Positions 27,701 through 37,184 of a stretch of 64,000 nt of DNA are shown here, one piece after another. The translations under genes were made by a program, and so were the position numbers. A model generated the notes under the pieces. The model made no database searches and had not been told where the DNA came from. It worked only from the letters and a program-made list of their open reading frames with translations. The DNA lies in NCBI RefSeq assembly GCF_028993575.1, contig NZ_CP118615.1:62001-126000 (forward strand), in the 5' to 3' direction. How positions within the stretch are numbered: position 1 is the stretch's first letter; every line of letters begins with the position of its first letter. This DNA comes from Micromonospora cathayae (GTDB lineage Bacteria; Actinomycetota; Actinomycetes; Mycobacteriales; Micromonosporaceae).

Positions 27701-29857
27701 GGCGTTCTCCACGTGCGGGCGTACCTCGGCCAGCTCCTGGTGCCCCTCGGGCAGTTGCAGCCCGAAGTCGTACAGGTAGATCCGCCCGTCGATCCGGTCC
27801 ACCTCGTACGGGTGCTCGTCGACCACCCGGACGCCGAGCGAGTGCAGCACCGGCAGCACGTCGGACAGCAGCATCGGCTCGGCGTTGCGGTACACCTTGA
27901 ACCGGACGTCCAGCGCCTCGGCCGGGTCGGCGTGGGTGCGGGCCCCGTTGCGCGGCGCGAGCTGCTTGCGGAACAGGTGCATCTCGAGCTGGCCGGGCTC
28001 CTCCAGCAGTTCCAGCTTGGCCAGGTCCTTCATCGCCTCGTACGGCGTGTGCCCGTCCTTGTAGCCCTCCGGGAAGGCGTCCGCGTACCGGGTGAACAGG
28101 TGCTTGGCCTGCTCGTCACCGAGCTTGCGTTCCAGCACCAGCCGGTAGTCGTCGTCCCACAGCCGGGTCGCGTCGGCCAGTTCCTCGGCCAGCAGGTCGG
28201 CGTCGACGTCCCCGGGCGGGTTGGTCGGGTCGGTCCGGACGATGAAGTGCACCCGGGCCAGCATCGACTCGGTGACCCGGGTGGTGTAGTCCACCCCGAC
28301 GCCGTTCAGCTCGCGGAGCAGGATGTCCTGCATGCGCAGCCGGTTCTGGGTGGTGAAGCGGTCCCGGGGCAGGTAGATCAGGCAGGAGATGAACCGCCCG
28401 TACCCGTCGCGGCGCAGGAACACCCGCAGCTGCCGCCGGCCGGCCATCCGGAGCACGCCGACGACCGCGTGGTACAGGTCGTCGGTCTTGATCTGGAACA
28501 GCTCGTCCCGCGGGTAGGTCTCCAGGATCTGGAGCAGGTCCTTGCCGGAGTGGCTGCGCTCGCTCAGGCCGGACCGCTCCATCACCTCGGCGACCTTGCG
28601 GCGCACCACCGGCAGCTCACGCACGCTGGTCCGGTACGCGGCGGTGGAGAACAGCCCGAGGAAGCGGCGCTCGCCGACCACCTCGCCGTACTCGTTGAAG
28701 ATCTTGAAGCCGACGTAGTCGAGGTAGGCCGAGCGGTGCACGGTGGCCCGGGAGTTCGCCTTGGTGATGATCAGCAGGCGCTTCTCCAGCACCTTCTCGT
28801 GCGCCTCCGGCGTCATCGACGACAGCGTCCGGGGCTCGGTGCGGTCGGAGCGCAGGATGCCCAGGCCGGTGCCGAGCACCGCCTCCAGGGCCTGCCCGGC
28901 CGGCTCGTCACCGTCCCCGGTCGGGATGTCGACCAGCCGGTACTCCCGGTAGCCGAGGAAGGTGAAGTGGTCGTGGGCCAGCCAGCGCAGCAGCTCCACC
29001 GAGTCGGTGATGTCCTTCTCCGGCACCGGCGGGCGGGTCTCCGAGGTACGCGCCGCGGCCAGCTCGTCGGCGAGCGCGAGGGCCCGCTGACGCATCTTCG
29101 GCCAGTCCTCGACCGCCTCCCGGACGTCGGTGAGCACCCGCTGGAGTTCGGCCCGCAGCCGGTCCCGCTGGCCGGCGTCCCGGATCGGGTCGATCTCGAT
29201 CCGCATCCAGCTCTCGACGATGTCGCCGTCGATCGCGTCGTCCGGTTCGACGTCCGCCGCCACCTCGGTCAGCGCGCCGAGCGGCTCCCGGCGGACCACC
29301 ACCAGCGGGTGCACCAGCAGGTGCACGTCCAGGTGGTGGGCGTTGAGCAGCGCGGTCACCGAGTCGACCAGGAACGGCATGTCGTCGGTGACGATCTCCA
29401 CCACGGTGTGGTGCTGCTCGGCGTCCGGCTCGTGGATGCGCAGTTTCAACTCGCCCGGCACCCGCTGCTGGGCCAGCTCCCGGTGGGCCCGGGCCGCCTC
29501 GAGCATCTCCTCGGCGGTGAAGCCGATCAGCTCCTCGTCCGGCGCGAACCGCCAGAACCGGTCGACCAGGGTGGCTGCGCCGTGGTCGTCCCCGGCCAGC
29601 ACCACCGCCTGGGCGACCAGGCGTTCCGCGTTGGGCACCGGCTCGTCCAGCTCGGCGTCCTCCACGTCGTCGCCGAGTGCTTCCGGCGGCAGTCCCAGGT
29701 CATACAGGGTGTCGACGCTCGAACCGGTCATCCCGGTTTTTCCTGCATCGAGTCTACCGAAACCCTCCCGGTCGGTCGTAGACTCGTATCTATCGCCCTG
29801 GCCGGTGTCAACCAGCCGGAGGTCGGGTCCCGGTTTGATCGCCGGAGGCCGGTCCAT
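24779..29857 (-). CDS. gdh: large NAD-dependent glutamate dehydrogenase (GDH-180 type)
   Basis: 1692 aa enzyme that oxidises glutamate to 2-oxoglutarate and ammonia with NAD. The N-terminal half is regulatory (ACT-like folds, about residues 80-400 and beyond). The catalytic core is at about 720-1150, with [46 protein letters not shown] (substrate Lys) and [15 protein letters not shown]. The C-terminal region ends in [10 protein letters not shown]. The length matches Streptomyces-type enzymes (about 1650-1700 aa). Start ATG 29857 has GGGGAG 9 bases upstream; ATG at [12 protein letters not shown] is a shorter alternative. It is monocistronic. Confidence 0.95.
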   Translation of the reverse strand: [1692 protein letters not shown]

Positions 29858-30128
29858 CGGTGCCACTCCCCTCGACCCACCGCGTTGTGGGCCCAATCCT
29901 CCCAATCTTGCCCTGCCTCGCGATCTCAGGCATCAGCGGGCCACCTATTGGGATCTCCGGTCGCGACATGTTCGATCCACCCGTTCACGTTCGCGGTGAC
30001 CTGCGGTGAGTTACCCGCACCGGCGACGTTCATCACCACGTCACAGGTCCGACTTGACGCCAACCGGTGGGACAACGCCCCGCGGGGTGGCGTACTAGCG
30101 TGCAGGTCAGCCAGAGAACGGAGGGTCC

Positions 30129-32084
30129 ATGCCGCTGTCGTACCCCGATCGCCCCCGGCGTACGCGAACGACCGTGCGGGCCCTGCTCGCCACGGTCGTC
30201 GCCGCCACCACCCTGGTCGGCTGCTCCGACAGCGACGGCCCGGCGGAGAGCGTGTCGGCCTTCCTGTCCGGTTGGCGGTCCGGGACGCTGCACTCCGTCG
30301 GGTTCCGCGACCCGACCGGGGCCAGGGTGCCGGCGGACCAGGTCATGGCGGAGATCAGGGCGCTCTCCGGCGAGCTGGCCGACCAGCCGCCGAAGCTGAC
30401 CTCCTCCGGTGAGCCGAAGGTGACCGGCGACTCCGCCGAGGGGCGGATCCGGGTCACCTGGCAGCTGCCCGGCACGGTCGAGTGGAGCTACGAGCGGCCG
30501 ATCCGGCTCGCCCGGGGTGGGGACGACGCCTGGCAGGTGATCTGGGAGCCGGCCCTGGTGCAGGAGCAGTTGCTGCGCGGCGACCGGCTGGCGGTCCGCC
30601 GGGTCGGCGCGCCGCGCGGCGGGGTGCTGGACGCGGCCGGCGCCCCGATCGTCGCGCCCCGGCCGGTGGTCCGGGTCGGGGTCCAGCCGGGCGAGGTCAC
30701 CGACCCGGCGGCCCTGGTCCGCCAACTGGACGCCGCGTTCAAGGCGGTCCGCCCGGTGATCACCCCGCCGGTCGACCTCTCCGACCTGCCGAAACGGCTC
30801 GCCGACGCGAAACCGGAGGCGCGCGTCGAGGTGGTCACCCTCCGCGAGGAGGCGTACCGGCAGATCCGGGACCGCATCTACGACCTGCCCGGCACCAAGT
30901 TCGTCACCGAGCAGGCGGAGCTGGCCCCCACCCGCGAGTTCGCCCGTGCCCTGCTCGGCTCGGTCGACCCGGCCACCGCCGACGACCTGGCCGCCAAGCC
31001 CGGGGTGTACGCCGAGGGCGACCGGGTCGGCCACGGCGGCCTCCAGGGCCGCTACGACGAGCGGCTACGTGGCCGGCCCGGAGTCAGCGTCATCACCGAA
31101 CGGAAGGGGCCGGAGGGCACCTGGGGACCGAGCGGCACCGAGGTGTTCCGGGCCGAACCGCAGGCCGGGCAGACGGTGAAGACCACCCTCGACCCGGCGG
31201 TACAGAACGCGGCCGACGCGGCCCTGCGCGGCGAGCGACGCCGGGCCGCCCTGGTCGCCGTACGGATCAGTGACGGCGTGGTGCTCGCCGCCGCCAACGG
31301 TCCCGGCCCGGCCGGCGAGAACCTCGCCTTCACCGCCCAGGTGCCCCCGGGCTCGACGTTCAAGATGGTCAGCACGCTCGGCCTGCTCGACCGGGACGCG
31401 GTCAGCCTGGACGGCCCGGTCGACTGCCCGAAGACGGTCACCGTGGACGGCCGGTCGTTCAAGAACTCCGACAACTTCGCCCTCGGCCGGGTGCCCTTCC
31501 GCACCGACTTCGCGAAGTCCTGCAACACCGCCTTCGCCGCGCTCGCCCCGAAGCTCGGCCCGGACGGCCTCGCCGAGACCGGCCGGACGCTCGGCCTGGA
31601 GGCGACCTGGAACCTCGGCGCGGACGTGTTCACCGGCAAGGTCTCCACGGGTGGCTCCGCCGCCGAGCGGGCCGCCGCCGCGTTCGGGCAGGGCACCACC
31701 CTGGTCAGCCCGGTCGCCATGGCCGCCGCCACCGCCGCCGTCGCCCGGGGCCGCTGGGAGCAGCCGAAACTGGTGCTGGACCCGGCTCCGGAGCAGAGCG
31801 CGCCGGCCGGTCCGCAGCTCCGTCCGGAGTCGGTCGACCCGCTGCGCACGATGATGCGCGAGGTGGTCACCGCCGGCACCGCCACCGCCCTGCGCGGCGT
31901 CCCGGGCGGCCCGGTGTACGGCAAGACCGGCACCGCCGAGTACGACGACAACCCGGCGAACACACACGCCTGGTTCGTCGGCTGGCAGGGCGACGTGGCG
32001 TTCGCCGTGTTCGTGGAGAAGGGCGGCGGCAGCACCGAGTCGGCCGTCCCGATCACCGCCCGTTTCCTCCGCGGCCTGTCCTGA
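30129..32084 (+). CDS. penicillin-binding transpeptidase lipoprotein (class B PBP)
   Basis: 651 aa. Lipoprotein signal TTLVGC (lipid-modified Cys about residue 32), then an NTF2-like MecA_N domain (about 40-140), a PBP dimerisation domain (about 150-330) and the transpeptidase (about 340-650). All active-site motifs are intact: STFK (SxxK serine), SCN (SxN) and KTGTAE. It cross-links peptidoglycan stems, and PBPs with this N-terminal layout often have low affinity for beta-lactams. ATG 30129 has GGAGG at the right distance. A 22-bp hairpin ends the transcript. Confidence 0.93.
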   Translation: MPLSYPDRPRRTRTTVRALLATVVAATTLVGCSDSDGPAESVSAFLSGWRSGTLHSVGFRDPTGARVPADQVMAEIRALSGELADQPPKLTSSGEPKVTGDSAEGRIRVTWQLPGTVEWSYERPIRLARGGDDAWQVIWEPALVQEQLLRGDRLAVRRVGAPRGGVLDAAGAPIVAPRPVVRVGVQPGEVTDPAALVRQLDAAFKAVRPVITPPVDLSDLPKRLADAKPEARVEVVTLREEAYRQIRDRIYDLPGTKFVTEQAELAPTREFARALLGSVDPATADDLAAKPGVYAEGDRVGHGGLQGRYDERLRGRPGVSVITERKGPEGTWGPSGTEVFRAEPQAGQTVKTTLDPAVQNAADAALRGERRRAALVAVRISDGVVLAAANGPGPAGENLAFTAQVPPGSTFKMVSTLGLLDRDAVSLDGPVDCPKTVTVDGRSFKNSDNFALGRVPFRTDFAKSCNTAFAALAPKLGPDGLAETGRTLGLEATWNLGADVFTGKVSTGGSAAERAAAAFGQGTTLVSPVAMAAATAAVARGRWEQPKLVLDPAPEQSAPAGPQLRPESVDPLRTMMREVVTAGTATALRGVPGGPVYGKTGTAEYDDNPANTHAWFVGWQGDVAFAVFVEKGGGSTESAVPITARFLRGLS

Positions 32085-32096
32085 CCCCACCCGCAG

Positions 32097-32148
32097 CCGA
32101 TCGTGGTGGGAAACGGCCCGTGGAGAGGCCGTTTCCCACCACGATCGG
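32097..32148. terminator. 22-bp perfect hairpin between convergent genes
   Basis: Arms 32097-32118 and 32127-32148 pair without mismatch around the 8-nt loop CGTGGAGA. It begins 12 bp after the PBP stop and ends 19 bp from the stop of the arginase-like gene. It is the longest perfect stem in the window and probably bidirectional. Confidence 0.85.
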
Positions 32149-32167
32149 GTGGCGTGGGGCGGGCCGG

Positions 32168-33283
32168 TCAGGCGCGGTCGAGGTCCGGCAGTGCCTCGGT
32201 CAGCGGGCGCGACGGGTCGGCGTCGACACTCCGCTCGGGCTGCGGCGTCAGATCGTCGGCCGGCTCGATGTCGGCGACCGACCCGACGGCCTGTGCGGGC
32301 GGACGGGACGACAGGACCGGGCCGGACGGGGACGCCGGGCGGGGGGCGAGCAGGCGGGGGGCCACCGCGCCGGGCGCGGAGACCGGGGCCAGCCCGGCCA
32401 CCAGAGTGTTGACGATCTCCGCGGCGTACGAGCCGTCCGGGTCGTAGTCGGGGTCGAAGACGGTGACCTCGAGGCCGAGGCAGTGCGGGGTGTCGACCAG
32501 CCCGGCGATCAGGATCTCCAGCTCGGCGAAGGCGATCCCGCCCGGGTCGGGGGCGTCCACCGCCGGCATCACCGCCGGGTCGAGCACGTCCACGTCCACG
32601 TGCACCCAGTAGCCGGCGCAGTCGACGAGCTGTTCGTGGGCCCACTGGGCGGTCCGGGCCGCGCCCTCGGCGCGCAGCGCCGGCACCGGCCGGTTCACGA
32701 TGCCGGCGGCCTGGAGGTCGAGACGGTACTCGTCCTGGGCGCGGATGCCGAGCACCACCACGTCGATGTCCCGGAAGTACGGCCGGCGGCCCTCGATGGC
32801 GGCCAGGTCGGCCTGCCCCCGGCCGGTCACCAGGGCCAGGTCCTCCCCGGCGGCGGCCCCGACGTAGGAGGCGTTGCCGGGGTGCCGGAAGTCGGAGTGG
32901 CCGTCCACGAAGACCAGCCCGATCCGCCCGCCGACCGCCTCGCCGAGCCGGTGCATGGCCAGCGCCGAGCCGATCAGCACCGAGCAGTCCCCGCCGAGCA
33001 CCACCGGGAACTCGCCCCGGTCGATGATGTCGCCGATCCGGCCGGCCAGCGCGGCAGAGTACTCGGAGATCTCCCGGGCGTGGCACACCCCGTCGCCGGG
33101 CCGCCAGTCCCCCGGGTCGTACCGGGGCGGGGTGAGGCAGCCGGCGTCGCGGGCCCGCAGCCGGGCGAGCAGGCCGTGGTCGCGGAGCGCGCCCGGGGCC
33201 TTCCCGCAGCCCGGGACGGAGGTGAGCGTGGGTGGGCGCAGACCGAGGTTGGTCGGCGCGTCGAGGACGGCGATCCGGCGCAT
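32168..33283 (-). CDS. arginase/agmatinase/formimidoylglutamase-fold hydrolase
   Basis: 371 aa ureohydrolase-fold enzyme, probably with a dinuclear metal site. VFVDGHSDFR supplies Asp, His and Asp ligands, and HVDVDVLDPAVMPAVDAPDPGG supplies two more Asp. The first motif, normally GGDHS, reads GGDCS, so the His ligand is Cys. The C-terminal 70 residues are Pro/Ala-rich and not part of the fold. ATG 33283 is chosen because GGGAG lies about 6 bases upstream; ATG 33286 is adjacent. The substrate (arginine, agmatine or another guanidine) cannot be read from the sequence. Confidence 0.8.
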   Translation of the reverse strand: MRRIAVLDAPTNLGLRPPTLTSVPGCGKAPGALRDHGLLARLRARDAGCLTPPRYDPGDWRPGDGVCHAREISEYSAALAGRIGDIIDRGEFPVVLGGDCSVLIGSALAMHRLGEAVGGRIGLVFVDGHSDFRHPGNASYVGAAAGEDLALVTGRGQADLAAIEGRRPYFRDIDVVVLGIRAQDEYRLDLQAAGIVNRPVPALRAEGAARTAQWAHEQLVDCAGYWVHVDVDVLDPAVMPAVDAPDPGGIAFAELEILIAGLVDTPHCLGLEVTVFDPDYDPDGSYAAEIVNTLVAGLAPVSAPGAVAPRLLAPRPASPSGPVLSSRPPAQAVGSVADIEPADDLTPQPERSVDADPSRPLTEALPDLDRA

Positions 33284-33352
33284 CATGGGCTCCCGTCCTC
33301 GATGGTCGGGCGGGCCGGCCACCGCCGGCCCGCGCTGGCGTGTACGGGTGGG

Positions 33353-34276
33353 TCAGAACAGGGCGCTGGCCAGGGCTCGGCGGGCCTTGCCGACCGCCGG
33401 GTCGTCGGGGCCGGCGATGCTGAACAGCGAGACCAGGTGCTGGCGGGCCTTCTCCCGGTCGTCGCCGGCGGTCCGCCGGACCACCGCGACCAGTCGGGCG
33501 TACGCCGCCTCGGCCTGGCCGCTGAGCACCTCGATGTCGGCGGCCAGCAGTTGCGCCTCGACGTCGTCGGGGGTGGCGTCGGCGGTGGCGAGCGCGGCGG
33601 CCGGGTCGGCGCCGCCCACCCGGCGGGCCAGCCCCACCTGGGCCAGCCCCGCCTCGGCCGCGGCGTCCGCCGGGGTCTCGGCGAGGATCTTCCTGTACGC
33701 CGCCTCGGCCGCGTCCAGGTCGCCGCTCATCAGCGCGTCGTCGGCCTCGTCGAGCCGGGGGTCGCCGGGGGCCTCGACGGTGACCCCGCCGGCCTTGAGC
33801 ACGGCCCCGATCCACTGCCGCAGGTGCGCCTCGGGCACCACGCCGGCGAACGCGTCGACCGGACGGCCGCCGACCACCGCGTACACCATCGGGATGCTCT
33901 GGATCTGGAACATCTGGGCCAGCCGGGGGTTGGCCTCGACGTCGACCTTGGCGAGCACCCAGGCCCCGCCGCCCTCGGCGGCGAGCTGCTCCAGCAGCGG
34001 GGAGAGCTGCTTGCACGGCTCGCACCACTCGGCCCAGAAGTCGATCACGACGGGGGTGGTGAGCGAGCGTTCCAGCACCTCGGCCTGGAAGGTCGCCTCG
34101 GTCACGTCGATCACCGCGACCCCGGTCCCCGGTGTGGCCGTCCCCGGCATCCCGGCCGGCGGACCGGCCTGGGTGGGTGCGGCGGATCGGGCGGGGGTGG
34201 GGGTGGACGGGCGCAGCGCGCTGAGGTCGACCGCGCCGCGGGTGAAGATCGACGAGGTGATCCGTGGGTCGCTCAT
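33353..34276 (-). CDS. thioredoxin-domain/TPR protein (YbbN-like co-chaperone)
   Basis: 307 aa. An N-terminal Pro/Ala-rich segment (1-50) precedes a thioredoxin fold (about 55-155) with the active-site motif [11 protein letters not shown] and cis-proline region [13 protein letters not shown]-terminal TPR-like helical array (about 170-300; [24 protein letters not shown] region) follows. The architecture is that of YbbN/CnoX proteins, which hold unfolding proteins and can reduce mixed disulfides. It stands 69 bp upstream of the arginase-like gene, on the same strand, so they may be co-transcribed. Confidence 0.92.
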   Translation of the reverse strand: MSDPRITSSIFTRGAVDLSALRPSTPTPARSAAPTQAGPPAGMPGTATPGTGVAVIDVTEATFQAEVLERSLTTPVVIDFWAEWCEPCKQLSPLLEQLAAEGGGAWVLAKVDVEANPRLAQMFQIQSIPMVYAVVGGRPVDAFAGVVPEAHLRQWIGAVLKAGGVTVEAPGDPRLDEADDALMSGDLDAAEAAYRKILAETPADAAAEAGLAQVGLARRVGGADPAAALATADATPDDVEAQLLAADIEVLSGQAEAAYARLVAVVRRTAGDDREKARQHLVSLFSIAGPDDPAVGKARRALASALF

Positions 34277-34350
34277 GGTTATCTAGTCTCGCACGTGACC
34301 GGCCCAACTCAGATCAGCCGGCGTGCCGACACATGTGACTTCCACGGCTG

Positions 34351-34391
34351 GTCGAGGGCGGTGCGGCGGGGTGCCGGGCACCGCCCTCGAC
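34351..34391. terminator. 14-bp hairpin downstream of the acyl-CoA mutase gene
   Basis: Arms 34351-34364 and 34378-34391 pair perfectly (GTCGAGGGCGGTGC and its complement) with a 13-nt loop. It lies 17 bp after the mutase stop. Confidence 0.75.
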
Positions 34392-34407
34392 GGGCCGTGA
34401 GGACGGC

Positions 34408-36096
34408 TCAGAACCGGGCCGGCTCCCGGTACACGCCCCACTCGGCGCGCAGCGCGTCGCAGATCTCGCCGAGGGTCGCCTCGGCGCGGACCGCGTCGAG
34501 CATCGCCGGGATCATGTTCTCCCCGGTCCGGCTGACCGCCACCATGCGCGCCACCGCCGCCTCGACCGCCGCGTTGTCCCGGCCGGCCTTGCGCTCGGCG
34601 AGCACCCGGCGCTGCTCCAGCTCGACCTCGTGCGAGATGCGCAGGATCTCCAGTTCCTTGGCGACCGTACCGGTGTGGCAGTTCACCCCGACGATCTTCT
34701 TCTCGCCCTTTTCCAGGGCCTGCTGGTAGACGAAGGCCGCCTCGGCGATCTGACCGGTGAACCAGCCGTCCTCGATGCCGCGCAGGATGCCGGAGGTCAT
34801 CGGGCCGATCTGGTGCGGGCCGTCCCCGCCCAACTGGCGGATCCGGGCGAAGATCTCCTCCGCCTCGGCCTCGATCTTGTCGGTGAGCGCCTCGACGTAC
34901 CAGGAGCCGCCGAGCGGGTCGGCCACGTTGGTCACGCCGATCTCCTCCATCAGCACCTGCTGGGTGCGCAGGGCGATCTCGGCGGACTCGTCGGTGGGCA
35001 GCGCCAGGGTCTCGTCGAGGGCGTTGGTGTGCAGCGAGTTGGTGCCGCCGAGCACCGCGGCGAGCGCCTCGACCGCCGTCCGGACCACGTTGTTGACCGG
35101 CTGCTGGGCGGTCAGCGACACCCCGGCGGTCTGGGTGTGGAACCGCAGCCACATCGCCTTCTCGCTGGTCGCCCCGTAGACCTCCTTCAGCCAGCGGGCC
35201 CAGATCCGCCGGGCGGCCCGGAACTTGGCGATCTCCTCGAAGAAGTCGACGTGCGAGTCGAAGAAGAAGCTCAGCCCCGGCGCGAAGACGTTGACGTCCA
35301 ACCCCCGGGAGAGTCCCAGTTCGACGTAGCCGAAGCCGTCGGCGAGGGTGAACGCCAGCTCCTGCGCGGCGGTCGAGCCGGCCTCCCGGATGTGGTAGCC
35401 GGAGACCGACAGCGGCTTGTAGCGCGGGATCTCGGCCGCGCAGTACTCCATCAGGTCGCCGATCAGGCGCAGGTGCGGCTCGGGGTCGAACAGCCACTCC
35501 TTCTGCGCGATGTACTCCTTGAAGATGTCGGTCTGCAGGGTGCCGTCGAGGGTGGTGATGTCCGCGCCCTGCCGCTCGGCGGCGACCAGGTACATGCAGA
35601 ACACCGGCACCGCCGGACCGGAGATGGTCATGCTGGTGGTGACCCCGGCCAGGTCGATGCCGTCGAAGAGCGCCTCCATGTCGGTGGCGCTGTCGATGGC
35701 CACGCCGCAGTGGCCGACCTCGCCGAGCGACTGCGGGTCGTCGGAGTCCCGGCCCATCAGGGTGGGCATGTCGAACGCGACGGAGAGGCCACCACCGCCC
35801 GCGCCGAGGATCATCTTGTACCGCTCGTTGGTCTGCCGGGCGTTGCCGAAGCCGGCGAACTGCCGGATGGTCCAGGTCCGCCCCCGGTAGCCGGTGGGGT
35901 GCAACCCCCGGGTGTACGGGTACTCGCCCGGCCAGCCGATCCGCTCGAAGCCGGGCTGGTCGACCCCCTCCGGCGGCCCGTACACCGGCTCGACCTCCAG
36001 CCCGGAGAGCGTGGTGAAGTCGGCGTCGCGCTTGCGCGCGGCGTCGTAGCGGGCCTGCCAGCGGGCCCGTCCGGCAGCGATCTCGTCGGCGTTCAT
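34408..36096 (-). CDS. icmA: adenosylcobalamin-dependent acyl-CoA mutase large subunit, isobutyryl-CoA type
   Basis: 562 aa, TIM-barrel catalytic subunit without the C-terminal B12-binding domain of full-length methylmalonyl-CoA mutases, which matches IcmA (about 566 aa). The B12-binding small subunit is not in the window. The substrate residues favour isobutyryl/n-butyryl-CoA: RQFAGFG has Phe where methylmalonyl-CoA mutase has Tyr89, and [10 protein letters not shown] has Gln where that enzyme has Arg207. ATG 36096 has AGGAG 8 bases upstream. It is followed upstream in the same direction by meaB, thiolase and opposite an epimerase. Confidence 0.9.
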   Translation of the reverse strand: MNADEIAAGRARWQARYDAARKRDADFTTLSGLEVEPVYGPPEGVDQPGFERIGWPGEYPYTRGLHPTGYRGRTWTIRQFAGFGNARQTNERYKMILGAGGGGLSVAFDMPTLMGRDSDDPQSLGEVGHCGVAIDSATDMEALFDGIDLAGVTTSMTISGPAVPVFCMYLVAAERQGADITTLDGTLQTDIFKEYIAQKEWLFDPEPHLRLIGDLMEYCAAEIPRYKPLSVSGYHIREAGSTAAQELAFTLADGFGYVELGLSRGLDVNVFAPGLSFFFDSHVDFFEEIAKFRAARRIWARWLKEVYGATSEKAMWLRFHTQTAGVSLTAQQPVNNVVRTAVEALAAVLGGTNSLHTNALDETLALPTDESAEIALRTQQVLMEEIGVTNVADPLGGSWYVEALTDKIEAEAEEIFARIRQLGGDGPHQIGPMTSGILRGIEDGWFTGQIAEAAFVYQQALEKGEKKIVGVNCHTGTVAKELEILRISHEVELEQRRVLAERKAGRDNAAVEAAVARMVAVSRTGENMIPAMLDAVRAEATLGEICDALRAEWGVYREPARF

Positions 36097-36194
36097 GCGT
36101 AGGGCTCCTCCTCGAGTCCTCGACTGCACGTCGAGTGTAGAGCCGATGCCTGAACGATCGCTAAGGAAACCCGTACCGGCGGGTAGCGGCTCGA

Positions 36195-37184
36195 TCAGCG
36201 TTCGAGGTCGGCGAGGAGTTCGTCGGCCGCCGCGTACGGGTCGAGGGAGCCCTCGGCGACCTTGCCGGCGAGCGCCGCGAGGCCGGTACCGTCGCGCAGC
36301 GAACCGATCCGGGCACGGAGCGTGCCGAGCGCGATCGCCTCGATCTCGGCGGCGGCCCGCGCCTCCCGGCGGCGGCGCAGCTCGCCGTGCTCGACCAGCC
36401 AACCCCGGTGCTTGTCGATCGCGGCGGCGATGTCGTCGATGCCCTCGCCGCGCGCGGCGACCGACCGCACCACCTGCGGACGCCACTGGCCCGGCCCCCG
36501 CTCACCGAGGGCGATCATGCCGTTGATGTCGCGGACCGTGGCGTCCGCGCCGTCCCGGTCGGCCTTGTTGACCACGAAGACGTCGGCGATCTCCAGGATG
36601 CCGGCCTTCACCGCCTGGATCGCGTCGCCCATGCCCGGCGCGAGCAGCACCAGCGTGGTGTCGGCCAGCGAGGCCACCTCCACCTCGGCCTGCCCGACGC
36701 CGACCGTCTCCACCAGCACCACGTCGCAGCCCGCGCCCTCCAGCACCCGGACCGCCTGCGGGGTGGCCGCCGACAGCCCGCCCAGGTGCCCCCGGCTGGA
36801 CATCGACCGGATGTAGACGCCGGGGTCGGTGGCGTGGTCCTGCATCCGGACCCGGTCACCGAGGATCGCCCCGCCGGTGAACGGGCTGGACGGGTCCACG
36901 GCCAGCACCCCGACCCGGTGCCCGCGCGCCCGCAGCGCCCGGACCAGCTCGTTCGTGGTGGTGGACTTGCCCACCCCGGGAGACCCGGTCAGGCCCACCA
37001 CCTGGGCCTGACCGGCGTACGGGGCGAGGGCCGCCGCGACCTGCGGCAGCACCTCGTCACCGTTCTCGACCAGGGTGATCAGCCGGGCCACCGCGCGCGG
37101 GTCACCGGCGCGGGCCCGCTCCACCAGCAGCGGTACGTCCCGACTGCGCCGGATCGACGGCACCGCCGTGCCCGCCTCGCTCAC
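36195..37184 (-). CDS. meaB: MeaB/ArgK-type G-protein chaperone
   Basis: 329 aa GTPase that loads and protects adenosylcobalamin-dependent acyl-CoA mutases. Motifs: P-loop [10 protein letters not shown], switch residues in [23 protein letters not shown], and NKAD for guanine specificity. The start GTG overlaps the thiolase stop (GTGA), and the mutase it probably serves is 98 bp downstream, on the same strand. Placement between thiolase and mutase matches Streptomyces gene order. Confidence 0.95.
   Translation of the reverse strand: MSEAGTAVPSIRRSRDVPLLVERARAGDPRAVARLITLVENGDEVLPQVAAALAPYAGQAQVVGLTGSPGVGKSTTTNELVRALRARGHRVGVLAVDPSSPFTGGAILGDRVRMQDHATDPGVYIRSMSSRGHLGGLSAATPQAVRVLEGAGCDVVLVETVGVGQAEVEVASLADTTLVLLAPGMGDAIQAVKAGILEIADVFVVNKADRDGADATVRDINGMIALGERGPGQWRPQVVRSVAARGEGIDDIAAAIDKHRGWLVEHGELRRRREARAAAEIEAIALGTLRARIGSLRDGTGLAALAGKVAEGSLDPYAAADELLADLER

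Noticed and set aside
25646..30412. 1588-codon open frame on the plus strand opposite the glutamate dehydrogenase gene
   Set aside because: It is the antisense shadow of a high-GC gene: composition is Val/Arg/Gly/Pro/His-rich with no domain, and the minus-strand frame has clear family motifs throughout.
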